A stretch of 64,000 nucleotides of DNA from Stromatinia cepivora (Eukaryota; Ascomycota; Leotiomycetes; Helotiales; Sclerotiniaceae): the NCBI GenBank assembly GCA_014898415.1, contig RCTD01000014.1, positions 372,001-436,000 of the forward strand, in the 5' to 3' direction. Each line of letters begins with the position of its first letter. The stretch's first letter is position 1. Shown piece after piece: positions 12,483-25,000 of the stretch. Below the pieces are notes generated by a model. The model was given only the letters and a program-made list of their open reading frames with translations, did no database searches and was not told the origin of the DNA. The translations under genes were made by a program, and so were the position numbers.

Positions 12483-13425
12483 TAAAGAGAAAACAATTTC
12501 ACAAGTTATATTATAAGTATGTGCGTATAGGTAGGAGTATGAGTGTGTGTTTAGAACTTATGGAATATGTGTAAGTTTGAGTGTATATGTATATTATTCG
12601 ATTTTTTATTTTGAGAAGCTTTTAATAATGTAATACAATAATCGAATAACTTGAGTATCTTTTAGAATTAAAAGTTATAGATCGAAAGGTAGAACTATAT
12701 GATTATATATATACAGGCCGAGAGCTCACTTAGTCTATTCGGGGAATGCTGCATTCCGATTAGGGCTCGAATCGATCACGTTGTACGTATATGTAACAAA
12801 AGGAAGATAATTTTACAAATTGTATTATAAATATATGTATGTAGATAAGAATATAAATGTATATTTAAAATTTGCCGAATATATATAAACTTGAATATGT
12901 ATATATATTATTCGATTTCTTATTTTGAGAAACTTTTAATAATATAATATAATAACCGAATAACTTGAATATCTTTTAGAATTAAAAGTTATAGATCGAA
13001 GATAGAACTATATGATTATATATATATAGGCCGAAAGCTCATTTAGCCTATTCGGGGAATACTGCATTCCGACTAGGGCTCGAATCGATCACGTTGTACG
13101 TATATGTAACAAAAGGAAGATAATTTTACAAATTGTATTATAAATATATGTATGTAGATAAGAATATAAATGTATATTTAAAATTTGCCGAATATATATA
13201 AACTTGAATATGTATATATATTATTCGATTTCTTATTTTGAGAAACTTTTAATAATATAATATAATAACCGAATAACTTGAATATCTTTTAGAATTAAAA
13301 GTTATAGATCGAAGATAGAACTATATGATTATATATATATAGGCCGAAAGCTCATTTAGCCTATTCGGGGAATACTGCATTCCGACTAGGGCTCGAATCG
13401 ATCACGTTGTACATATATATAACAT
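12483..13425. repeat. Three-unit tandem array, period about 313 bp
   Basis: Units start at about 12483, 12798 and 13111. Units 2 and 3 both begin AAAAGGAAGATAATTTTACA. I read them as the same base for base over roughly the first 295 positions, differing only near the end (GTACGTATATGTAAC versus GTACATATATATAAC). Unit 1 is clearly diverged from them, mostly by transitions. Each unit ends with the module also present at about 2070-2200 and 11010-11160: a short inverted repeat GGAATGC-T-GCATTCC (or its decayed form), then TAGGGCTCGAATCGATCACG. Confidence 0.85.
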
Positions 13426-13544
13426 TCAATACCGAAATTTTAAAGAGGAACAGTTCAATATCTATTCGAGTTTCTTAAAGAGTATCGAAAGATAGGAAAA
13501 ACAATAATATATGAGTAAAAAATGTCTTATATTACTTACTCTTT

Positions 13545-13930
13545 CAACCTCCGTATAGATTGATAAATAATCCGCAAATAATTTATAGATAATTTACGAA
13601 TATCCATTCAGATTTTTTCAATTATCATTACTTTTTTATAATTTTTATACTAATTTTTATATTAATCTTAAATATTTTGATAAATTATATAAATTATTTA
13701 TTTATTATACAAATTATTCATCTCTTCGTAAATAATCTATCAATCTATAGGTAAATAGATTATCCATAAATAATCTACAGATAACTTACACAGGATGGAT
13801 TATTTTAAGATCTCAATGGATAATCTATAGGGCGGATAGTAGCTTTAATGGGTAGTCCACAGGGCAGATTACCTATGGATCTCTGTGGATTGCGGGTTAT
13901 TTCTGTGCAGCCTATGGAAGTAGGTATAGA
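13545..13930 (+). repeat. A+T-rich element with repeated GATAATCTA words
   Basis: It begins AACCTCCGTATAGATTGAT and ends around TTTCTGTGCAGCCTATGG. It is packed with variants of AATAATCTATAGATAATC in both orientations, the kind of subterminal repeat seen in some DNA transposons. Its ends match, inverted, the short element at 1605-1725. No transposase frame is present, so if it is a transposon it is non-autonomous. Confidence 0.45.
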
Positions 13931-16900
13931 GAAGCGAGATAAGTGTAATGCAATGTGAAATGCAGGATAGGAGAAATGGGTTGAGAAAGCAAAGTTCGGT
14001 ACGGGTAGTGTCAAGTCAAAAGAGAAGTCAAATTTCTCAAAGAGATGGTAGATGGATTTAAAGGTTCCTCCAGCCCTTTAGACATTGATTCCCTCGTTTG
14101 TTTATTTTGGGAGCATGACCGAATGGATGGATCCACAGATCGGTAATTGGAAAAAGGGGCAAGCTGGAAGGAGAAGAGATAACTCTCAATGTAAGATTGG
14201 AAAGTTTCCGCCATCTATCTATAGGTATATAGAGAGATTTTAGTTCAAAAGTCATCCACTATATCTCAGAAGTAATTGAAACTTATATTCAAGATATCTC
14301 ATCTCATCCCATCTCATCTCCTCTCAAACATCTAAATCCATCCACCTTCCAAAAATCCATCTACCTTCCAAACCCCTTCCAAACCCCCAAAAATCCCCAA
14401 GAATACTCATCAACAAGACACAAAGAATAATACATTAAACCCCATCCTCAATTTTTCTCTTTCTTTTTGATTACTCGCTATAGATATTTGAAGAAAGGGA
14501 ACACTATTCCTATTCAGTTCATAGACATCCTTTAAGAAATAGCGGAGGAATTCCTATCTAATAACTAGGTAGATATTGAAAATTTAATTTTGTAGATGGG
14601 ATTTAAGGTGCGAGTACGAAGATAGTTATGGGAAATGAGGATTATATAGATAATTAGTAGTGATGATAGATTGGAGATTGGAAGGTAAGATCTTATGAGT
14701 TTACTTCCATACTTGATTCTGGGGAGAATGATGTGAAGGATTTTGCGTTGAGTCGATGTCAAAAAAGGGGGTCGAGGAAGTTCGGTTCCCAATAATGTTG
14801 AACTAATTAGATTCTCCAAGAGCATTTAATAAGATCTTAGAAGCGGATTCACTCGAAGATATCATACCAGGAATAAGAAATACATATACATATCCATATA
14901 CTCGAATTCAAAGTTACCATTCATTCAAAAATACCAATCCATGAAAATCCATACTCAAAGCCCGTAGCATATCGACGTACAACCTACCTACCTCTCCAGT
15001 AACAAATCATGACATCTCAAGCAATTTCCCTTTAGTGTAATCTAAAGCCGTATACTTATACATGCGTCCATACACATACACATACACATACACATACACT
15101 CTCCAAGATACACATTATATTAGACTTTATACAAAATACAAAAAAAGCAGAAAGAACAAGAATAAATACTCCCCTCCAAATATCAAAGAAGAATTGATTA
15201 TCACATACCATAACTTCAAGCGTCTCATCTTCTACTGAGAAAGATACACCCACCAACCACATTACTGCAGCATCTCCAACCCCGACCTCGAGGGTCTGGA
15301 ACTGTATGTGTTGAGCCCACCCGAAAGACAAAATATGAAATATGTCTTTTTCTTCATCAAGAATACCTTTAGACCTCCAAGCCATCCATCCTAACTCATT
15401 TGGGAAAAAAACCTATACCCAAATCCCCTCCGCCCCCCTCTAACAAAAAATAACATCAAAAGAGAATCAAAAGAAAATCATAATTCCATCCCATCCCATC
15501 CCACAATCAAACCCTCAACCCAAAGCACATAACCTAATTTCACAAATCCTCAATTACACTCAAACTCCCTCCCCCTGCAAAACCTCAAGATCAACTTCTC
15601 TCCCCCTAGACTTCCGCAAAAACCATCAAACACAATCACAACTACACCCACCATTCCAACCACTCATTCCTACCAACAACTCAAGTTTAAAAAGATCACC
15701 AAAAAAGCAATATAAAAATATTTTCAACAGAGAGAAAAGATTAGAGATTTGAGAGAGTAGTTTTTATTTAGATGATTGATTGATTGATTGATTCTACTTA
15801 AGAAAAAAAAAGATACTCAGATAAACCTCGTGATCTCGCTTATATTTCCTATTCTGTCTAAAATTTCCTATTTCGGCTAGAAGAATTTTAAGAACCGGAA
15901 AACTAAAGTATAATATATATAATATAATCTAGAGTAAAATAAGATAATATTGTTATTTTCATTTGTTTTATATTATACAAAAGTTGGATGAAAACCGAAA
16001 GATCTGTAATGTCAATCCTTGAAGATATTTAAAGATTTATAGTATTAATCTAGCTCGGGTCTGCTAGACCTAAAGGTTTGTTCATGATTTTGAGACGTTA
16101 TTAGTAATTGATTGTGAGTACCTGAGCAGGCACTTGATATTTTTAAGGTTCTCGCCTTATTGAGTTGAGCATCTCATGATATCACATGGTAACAACGATT
16201 GATCGTGATGCATCTAAAGGTTCAAAAATTCTCAACCAATATGATTACTCGCACCGTGCTTAAAATATGAGATCTTACCTTATTCTCCGAGATATGTGAA
16301 CATCAATTCAATATTTCCAGGAGAGGGCAAGAGGTAGTTTGGAAAGAAACCAACCAATCATATCATCCACACAATATTTCGGGAATCCCAAATCCTATTC
16401 CCGGTAATCTGACTGGTGTGGATACAATAATCAATGTTAGATCAAGTTTGAAAGCCTCTTCTCAGGGGAAGAAATCGATGAACATCCGGAAGGACTATCG
16501 TCAGCCGCACCTGACACCAATGACGATAAGCTGATGCAGATAATACCCCTCATATTACATATTACCATCCCACTGTAACCTTTCTGAGCTTTCGTATTGT
16601 AGAAAAAGTAAGCTCGTCAATATACGAGACTACGAGTCCTAGAAAAGTAAAGGATAATGTAGGTACGTATCCAAGTACCCAGATATTGGCGATACAGTAA
16701 AAATCCAACTGTTTGATATGACAAAACGAACCGGCCCTACAGGAAATTTCCAAATCAATTTGAATTAGAACCAACAGTTCCTAATGTTTTGTGGATTAGT
16801 TCGAATACTGAAAGTCTAGACTAGAACGCCACGACCATATTAGTGACCAGTTTCAAAATATTCGTCATATCAATCTGTCAAATAAGTTATCAGCAGATCA

Positions 16901-19122
16901 ACACCATAAACCCAAGATGGCGGGACGGTTTAAGTCTTCATGGCCATTCAAATCACCCCGTCGACCCAACAATTTGTTTGTACTATATGCCCTTGTATTC
17001 CTGTCTTCTCAATCTCAAGCCTTGTGTTAGTTTTAAGAAAAAACCAAGAAATTTGAATGAGGGTCACATCTTCCGGTTAGCAATCCTTGAACCTAGGATT
17101 TTCTTGAAAAGGATTAGTAAATGGGTGAAGCTTGCATCTGCAGGGTTTTAGTGAAATGTGGGACAACAGCTTTTCGAGCCTTCGAGCTTTTGTTAGTCGG
17201 CGTCAAAGCTCCCTGGCTCCTTTTTTGTGTTGCTTCAAAATAAATTCTCCCCCACACACCTTTTCCCATCTTTCCCATCATACCCAGTTTTCCTCCCCAA
17301 TAATTTTGCATAATTGTTCCGTAGCCTCCGTTGGCCTTTTAGTACGGAGTTAGAGATGAGAACGAAACGTGCAAGAAAGATATATCCATTATGGATCTGT
17401 GATAGTAGCTATCAAGATCCTTCGTGATATAAGAATGCTCTCTTTTCGCTTGGAATTCAAAGTCAGTCCTACAATATGATGATATACTTTATGATATTGA
17501 TCTTCCTGCACTTAAAAAAACTCTGTTCGAACTTCGAAACCGAATGAGGAACGAATAAAGTTTTAACTTTTGAGACATTCCCACGGATTGCCACTCCATT
17601 TATCAAATCCTTGAGAGCATTAACTCTTTAATCGGATTTCCCTTGCCCTTTGGAGCCAATCAACCTGTCAATAATGCTGAAGCGTTCATCAAAAATCCGT
17701 TTAGTGTAACGGTAACAAACACTTCTTGCTTCCTGCTCCTGTTATCACTCGTGGCATCCTAGCTCAAAGTTAATTCCCCAGAAAACCATTGAATGCATGT
17801 TGCCTATACCTGCAAAGAAATGGCGGATCAGCAACTTTGTGAGACACGAGACCAACAGATAATTTGGATGGCACCCCAACAAACGATTTTCCATACTCAT
17901 TTAAGGGTACAACAGTGGTATGGATAAGTTCAACATCTCCAAGTCTACAATAGAAATGTACATCTGTCCACCGTTTGAATTTCTAGGGTTACTAAAAGAC
18001 GGAATATTCCTACGCCAAAACCAGTGGAAGTAAGCGTCAAAGAATTAAATTCTCGGAAGGGTATTACAAAAGAGAAGAAACATGAATGATGGATTTCTTT
18101 ATTATCCGAATTGGGACGAATCGGAGAAGAAACCAATTTTTTCTATCAAGTTTCCGAGAATCGACTAGTTTCACAACCTCGAGATATCATTATTGACAAT
18201 CATTGGAGATTCCAGAGGCGTCGTTTGCCCTGCTCCAAGGGTCCAAGGATATCAAGGATTTTTGAGAAGGCTCGTAAAATTATTGGTTAGTGATCGGAAG
18301 AAGAAAAGGGTAAAGGGTTGTGGGTGTGTACATTTGGAGTAGGTAGGTATCCGATCGGCTTCAACTGATTCGTTTCCTCAAGAGGCAATAATGAATATTT
18401 GATTCGATTCAAGGGAAAGAGAAGAGAATAAAAAAGCTTTGAGCAAATGTTCTGGAGATTTGAAAATACCTACTTAAGAATTCCGATCTCTGCATTGACC
18501 AACAATCTAGAGCTTTAATAAAGTTCCTCCTATATTGAAAATGACTGGCATGATAATTAGGAACATGGAAAACTTTCTTACTCAGAGAGGAAAAGAAATA
18601 TGGGAAGCAGGAAGAAAAAACAACAAGAGGAAGAAAGCAAGAAGACAACATTTACCATCGCTCTTAATAGCCATAGCCATAACCATAACCATAACCATAA
18701 CCATCCATAGTTAAAATGATACCTAGGATTCTCTTGGAATCTACTGTTCGCGTGAGTACTACTAGGTATATATCTATCTAGATTCTATTCCTTCCTCTCC
18801 TTTCCAATTGATATTGATATCAACAAATGCGTCATCCCATCCCCCATTCTCGTTTGTCTTGTCTAATCAACCCAGGCTTATTCTGTTTGATTCCCCTGAC
18901 GATTTAAACCCTACCTAAAAAGTTGTGTTGCTGTTTTCCTGGGGTCACTCTTACTACATCTATATTTTTTTGCGTAGGTATGCATCCATCTATCTGTCTC
19001 CCAGTTGCAATGTTGCAAAGAAATCCCGCTATCTGCATGCTGCACGAGCTAAATTAGCTTAAGTGTATCTTATCGAGTACAGACCAATAGAAATTCAATT
19101 AGCCTTTCTTCTCCACACAATG
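13931..19122. other. Long intergenic region without a supportable gene
   Basis: Base composition returns to normal after about 13.9 kb, but I could not support a gene. Scattered frames of 60-110 codons (for example 15056-15385 minus, 16843-17151 plus) have no recognisable motif. Simple repeats present include (CACATA)n at 15065-15100, TGATTGAT near 15773-15793 and CCATAACCATAA near 18667-18705. The last is not the fungal telomere hexamer CCCTAA. Confidence 0.5.
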
Positions 19123-20375
19123 TCCTAAGATCCCCCAAAGTAATTAACCCCCCCAAGTTCGAACATTGAATTATCTAGACCACCACAACCTTTTTTCCCT
19201 ACCTTATACATCCGTCCATCTTCACCACCTACCTACCTAACTACCTACCTGCCTACAAGTACATACCAACAAAAAACATAAGAAAGAAAAAGAGAAAGAC
19301 AATCCAATCCAATCCAATCCAATCCAGCCATTTTGTTCATTCCATTTAAAAAAGAAGAAGAGAAACCTCAATTCCAACCTCCATACTTCTTCTCTGATTT
19401 TGTCAAGTCACACAATTCTTACCAATTCTTCGTGTCCATCCATCATCTTTCTTTCTTTCTTTCTTATCAATCCATCGCAATATTATCTCGTCATTTTACG
19501 CACTTACACACTTACACACTTACACACTTTCATCCGAACCTTTTACAATTAAACCATACAAAGTGGAATTTATCATCTAATTCGAATTACAAAGATATAT
19601 CTCCTCAGATAATAAATATTATATCAATCATATTTATTTCAAAGGGTTCAATACACGCGCGCGAAAGGGAAGGAAAACTTCCCTGAACAGTGGGAACCTA
19701 CCTCCTGCTTCGTTCGTTCGGTCGGTACATCGCACGGTCATCATTCATCGTCAGGTACCGCATATTTGATAAGTCAACTCGTACGGATCTTATTCACAGT
19801 AGAAAAGAAAGATTTCAACATTACAATTACGATATTGTATACAAAGCAACTCAAGCACACAAGCACGCCTTTCTACCACTCTTTCATTCTTTCTTACTCT
19901 TACTACTATCTATCGCGCATTTCCCATCGACCCCTAATAATACATACCTCACACCTCACATATCACATATCGCCATTATCCTTTCATCCCACACTTCACT
20001 TACATACACAATACTACCAACCTATTTGCGCAAAGCTTCCTTATCATTACATACTACTCCACTCTAATCTTATTTCCATAATCAACCTTCTCACCCGCAT
20101 CCGCCCCCTACCACTTACCCGAACACCACATAATCTTCGAGCGCGTCAATCAACACTACGGTCGCAAAAGTATCCAAGCCTTTCGTGGTCTTCCCACACG
20201 TTCAAACTTATTGTTCTGCAGAGAGACAGAGTAACGAATACTCCGATAATTTATCAGATTTCGTTTTCGGTGCATCTTCTTTATTTGCGACACCTCGAGT
20301 ATTTAAACAATTACGGACTTCGATATTTTGATCACAAACTCACACCCTAACACGATATTATCACCAGAGAATGCC
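19123..20375 (+). promoter_or_regulatory. ATG-free, CT-rich leader/promoter region of WHI3
   Basis: Between the ATG at 19120 and the ATG at 20371 I find no ATG trinucleotide on the plus strand, about 1,250 bases. The sequence is pyrimidine- and AC-rich, with tandem CACTTACA at about 19500-19530 and repeated CTACCTAC and AATCC words. The first ATG (20371) opens a two-codon upstream frame, ATGCCATGA, whose stop overlaps the main WHI3 start at 20376. ATG depletion on this scale suggests most of it is transcribed as a scanned 5' leader. The transcription start is not visible. Confidence 0.6.
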
Positions 20376-22025
20376 ATGAACGCTCCAGTGTTTGTCCCAC
20401 AAGGCCAGGCCTTTCGTCAATCTAATGGCACCCAACAACCATATCAATCCTTATCAATGGCTACGATGAATGCTTTCGCAGGAGAAATTTCTTCGCAAAA
20501 CACCTCACAATCAAATGGAGGCGCGTCGTTTGCCTCGGGACCATGTTCCGTTTTAATCCGACGTTTACCATCAAATACCACTGAAGATGCACTACGATCA
20601 ATGGTAGTTTGGTCCAAGGAATTTACTGAAGCTGAAGTATTACCTCAAGAGAAGTCCGAAGATGCAGGATTCCGATCTGCTATTCTCCACTTCAAGTCTC
20701 ATGCGGGCGCACTCGAGGCCAAAAATATGCTAGATGGAAAACCAAATATTGCAAACGATGCGAACATGGTGGTGGAGATATTTTATGGAAGTCCCACTAC
20801 CTCTCGACGATATACTGTCGATACGAACTCAAATCCCGTGCCATCTAGCTCCACTTCATCAACGGCTTCTTCGGCGGGTCCCACCCCTCGACAATCATCA
20901 AGATTTAACGGTTCCTTCACATCTGCACAAAGAGTTTCACCCACAAATAACAATGGAAACTATGGAAATAATGAATTGCCAAATCCCGAGTCGAGCACTC
21001 GCTATCAAAGTTTGTTCTCTCCACAATCTCCAATTGGAAACCATCTCAATGACCGCACGCGCATTACGGGAAAATCTTTGATTAATAACGATTCTGTCGA
21101 AGATGATGAGACTGGAGAACTTCTCAAAGACCCAGTAGCTTATGCTGAAAATGGTGCCGCATCTATCCAAGCTAGACGCCCGACCAATCCTCAGATTCCT
21201 ATCACCGCACGTATGGCAAGCTTATCTCTGACAACGAATAATGCTGCAGGCTCGGGTCCTATGTCTTCTTACCCCCCCCAGCAGGCTATGCCATCTATGA
21301 CGCATGCGAACACTATGTCACCCGTATCCATGGGTAATGGTGGTCCGCCTGTAAATTACCAGCTTGGAAGTCAGCACTACCAACGCCACAATTTCCCACC
21401 TGTCAATCCTGCCGACCAAAACCCTCCATGCAACACTTTGTATGTTGGTAATCTTCCAATCGATACGTCTGAGGATGAGCTTAAAGCCATGTTCTCTAAG
21501 CAGCGTGGTTACAAGCGCCTTTGTTTCAGGACTAAGCAAAATGGCCCAATGTGTTTTGTGGAATTTGAGGACGTTTCTTTCGCGACGAAAGCTCTTCATG
21601 AATTATATGGTCATCCACTACACAACAGTATCAAGGGTGGAATTCGCTTGAGCTTTTCAAAGAATCCTCTAGGTGTTCGATCTGGGCCAGGGATGGGCTC
21701 ACCAGGCCATACAAATGTATCAGGTGGCATACAGGGTATGAATGGCGTTATGATGGGAGGCGCAGGAGGAGCTTTCAGCACTGCGAATGGCCCTCCCCCG
21801 GGTCTTTCTGCACCACCAGGCTTGGGACCAGGTAGAATGGGTTATGCGGGTGTGATGACTTCTGGTGCTATGGCCGGCACTCAATATGCTGCTAACACTT
21901 CATTCGGGGGATCCAACAATTGGAATGGTCAAGGTTTTACATCAGCCATGGCTGCTGGTGGCCCAACACCAATGATGAACAGCTCTAATGGAGGCTTTCC
22001 TCCTGCCTATATGATGGGACGATAG
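20376..22025 (+). CDS. whi3: Whi3-type RNA-binding protein with two RRM domains
   Basis: The product is 549 residues with no intron. RRM 1 lies at about residues 54-130 (starts CSVLIRRLP). RRM 2 lies at about 350-432 (RNP2 LYVGNL, RNP1-like GPMCFVEF, then [13 protein letters not shown]), which is the highly conserved Whi3 C-terminal RRM. Between and after them are Ser/Asn/Pro/Gly-rich low-complexity segments, and the tail is Gly/Met-rich. In yeasts, Whi3 binds G1 cyclin and other mRNAs and forms assemblies that affect cell-cycle entry, polarity and memory of mating signals. I infer the same class of role here. The start chosen is the first in-frame ATG; codons further upstream in this frame lack an ATG. 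A two-codon upstream frame overlaps this start. Confidence 0.9.
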   Translation: MNAPVFVPQGQAFRQSNGTQQPYQSLSMATMNAFAGEISSQNTSQSNGGASFASGPCSVLIRRLPSNTTEDALRSMVVWSKEFTEAEVLPQEKSEDAGFRSAILHFKSHAGALEAKNMLDGKPNIANDANMVVEIFYGSPTTSRRYTVDTNSNPVPSSSTSSTASSAGPTPRQSSRFNGSFTSAQRVSPTNNNGNYGNNELPNPESSTRYQSLFSPQSPIGNHLNDRTRITGKSLINNDSVEDDETGELLKDPVAYAENGAASIQARRPTNPQIPITARMASLSLTTNNAAGSGPMSSYPPQQAMPSMTHANTMSPVSMGNGGPPVNYQLGSQHYQRHNFPPVNPADQNPPCNTLYVGNLPIDTSEDELKAMFSKQRGYKRLCFRTKQNGPMCFVEFEDVSFATKALHELYGHPLHNSIKGGIRLSFSKNPLGVRSGPGMGSPGHTNVSGGIQGMNGVMMGGAGGAFSTANGPPPGLSAPPGLGPGRMGYAGVMTSGAMAGTQYAANTSFGGSNNWNGQGFTSAMAAGGPTPMMNSSNGGFPPAYMMGR

Positions 22026-25000
22026 ACGATGGGAGTTAATGACATGTGGTGAGCGTTACGGTGGGTGTAACAACGTGGTCTGTCATTTCTGGGAGTTTTT
22101 TTTTGCTACTATTCACTTTTTCCAACCATCAAGTATGGTAGAGTGATTTCTTCGATTTTAACTTGTACGGGGTCATCAAGGGGGAGTCTAACGGCGCCGC
22201 ATCAGGTTGCATTTTACATATTCTGTAGCGGGGTGTTTACGATGGTTAAGATTCCCCATATGCGTTGTTGCAATTGTGGGAGTTGCAGCAGAAGCTGGAA
22301 AGGAGAGGGTGGCATTTGGCATGGTGTTTTTGATGGATTTTCTTTATGTCCTTTGGTGTTTTTGCAATTATTTGTCGCATCTGGTGCACTTTCGCAACTT
22401 CAAGGGCGTAAGCTGGCTGGCCTGCAAGAGTTCATACTTTTAACGTATGGTTTGAGTACTACTACAATTAGTCTGGGTAAACAGGATGGATTTCATGCAT
22501 AGCAAGTAAAAGAGGGGATGGAAAAGGCGTCGGAACGTTTCGTCGATCATCTGGGAATCTACATGAAAGGAAATACTATGTAATGGATGGCATATCAAAT
22601 TCAAGGCGATGTGTTTAGCTCGGCATATACTCGCAATAATGGGCGTTTCCGGCATTCAGGGAATGGATTTTGTTGCTGTTCCTTTAGATTTCCGTTACGA
22701 AGAGCAATCCTTACATCTTCGTTATTGTATGGTTTGCTTTCGAAGTAGCTTTTTGGTCCAGGAAAATATTTCATTTATGATGACCATGAATATTTTGGAC
22801 CTCTCTACGTGAAATAAATACATATATATATATGAGGGCATAATAAGACGAGAGTACTTCGATATCTGAGGTGAGATCGAAAATTACTAGCTGGCATGGC
22901 TGGCTCTTACCTTGGACTGGAGCCAAGAAACATTGCGGGTGGGGTGCATACATTTGATTTTGTTCATGTGATACCGATGGAACCTACCGGCGCTAATACA
23001 TTTTCGCTTAAATTTTTCCCTGTGCTCAAGCTCTTCTTCAGTTCGAAATTTAATTTTTTTCTTCCATCAGAAAATATTCAACATACACAACACAATTGTC
23101 CTCCACCACACACCGTGATAGGAGGATACTTCAATTCTTGGTAAGCTTCTTCAATTTCTGCTTCTGCAATTCTTATATGATGAACATCGTGTCGCCCCTA
23201 TCTTACCAATGAGCTTATGCTCCCGTGGTGATTAACCTGTCTTAACCAAACGGACTTTCTGATATATCTTGCACAATTCTTCTTATGTTTGAAATTTAGT
23301 TAGGATACTGGATGCTAATTACTTTGCAGATTATGGATTTGATCATGTATATATAGTTGTGCCATCAGCTCGCTGGTGCGTCGAGCCCGATCTTGGTTGC
23401 GACAGCTTCGGTTTGTTTTTACTATGATATTTTACGAACTCTCGACGCGATGACATATCAACTGTACGTTATATCCTTCCTTCCTTGACGCCGCCAGGTT
23501 CAACCAAAGTACAGTGATGAACAAAACATGTACTATCAAATACAGATGAACAATGACGAATAAATTGATTCGATTACCTGATAGTACTTTGGTTGAACCT
23601 TTCTTCAACATCAATTGATACAATTACTTAGTATTATACTAATATTGGAATTCATAGAACTTCTAGCACATATTGCTCTACATCTTTTGACATCATACTG
23701 ATCAGGTAATTACTTCACTCTCTTCTCTTTTCATTAAAATGGATAATCATCCATTTGTCGATGATGCAAAAAACATTCCATGCTAAATCCGATAGACTTG
23801 TGTCTAATGCGGAAGACAACGTAGACTTTTCATCTTTCACCTGAGGCACTATTGCTTTTAGCATACATTATATGATTACATCTGCAAGTCAAATGCTAAC
23901 ATATTCAATAGAGAACATAGCTAGCCATTTCACAGTGTACGATCTTCCCTAGGCATTGCTGATAGCTCAACGAAGATGTGACGATATGATTTAGAATAGG
24001 AGCTGTTGGGAGTCAATGATGGAATATGGAGTACGGAACATCCCATAAGCCCCAGGGCATAGATAGCACAATTTGATTTCTGATCAAAAAATATACCATG
24101 TCGAACCTACCATTCAAAAGTGAACCAAAGTCTATGAGCAAGACTTATTAAAGACTCATATTATCCTAGCCTCTTGCACTCCGTGTCGTGAGTTAATCGG
24201 GAAATTCTACATCTGGCGATCTCTACTGACTCCTGAAATTTTTAATTTACAGTCTGTTCTAGATCCGAAGTTTAAGTACGAAGATAGATATCCAAGCTGC
24301 TGTAAAGTAGTAATGGATGCAGTAGACCAGACTCATCCCCACACCCACACCCCACACTAAAAATCAACATAACCTGAAGCCAAACCTAAGGACTTAAACA
24401 AAGCATAAGTCTACGCGCAACAAGCAAAGAAAGCCCCCGCTATAAACACACTCAAGAACCTAACTTCTATGGCCCCCCCCCCCTCTCAGAGATTACATTA
24501 ATTCAAAGGATTTCTCTCATCTTATCTAACCAGATCCTGTTCTAAGTAAGGTGATTTTCGGAAGAATTTCTCTCTATCTGACCATCTAGATCCTGTTCCA
24601 AGTAAGGTAGATGACAAAAGGTCTTGGTGATGTATAATGCTGGGGTGTATGGGTGTGTGTGGGTGGGTGTGTTTATTTGGGGGGGGGGATGTATATATAT
24701 TGGTGGCTGGATGTATGGATGTATGAGGGAGTGCTAGAGGTGAATGAGTGAATGAGTGAGTGTGTGAGTGTGTGAGTGAGTGAGTGAGTGTGTGAGTGGG
24801 TGAATGAGTGAGTGTGTGAGTGTGTGTGTGAGTGGGTGGAAGAAAGCGGAAGAGTAAAGAGGAGTGGAGATGAGAAATTCGTATACTCACCCACCCACCC
24901 ACTTGGTTGTTGTTCACTTGTTTGCTTGTTTGCTTGCTAGAGTAAAGTAAAGTAGAGTAGAGTAGAGTAATAGATAGATAGGTAGAGGGGAAAATATATC

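Noticed and set aside
15056..15385. 109-codon minus-strand frame as a gene
   Set aside because: It has an ATG but no recognisable motif, and it runs into the CACATA repeat at its end. I cannot distinguish it from chance.
18667..18705. CCATAA hexamer run as an interstitial telomere
   Set aside because: The unit is CCATAA, not the fungal CCCTAA, and the run is short.
19690..20350. Open frames of 125 and 194 codons upstream of WHI3
   Set aside because: They contain no ATG start (the region is ATG-free) and lie in the CT-rich leader.
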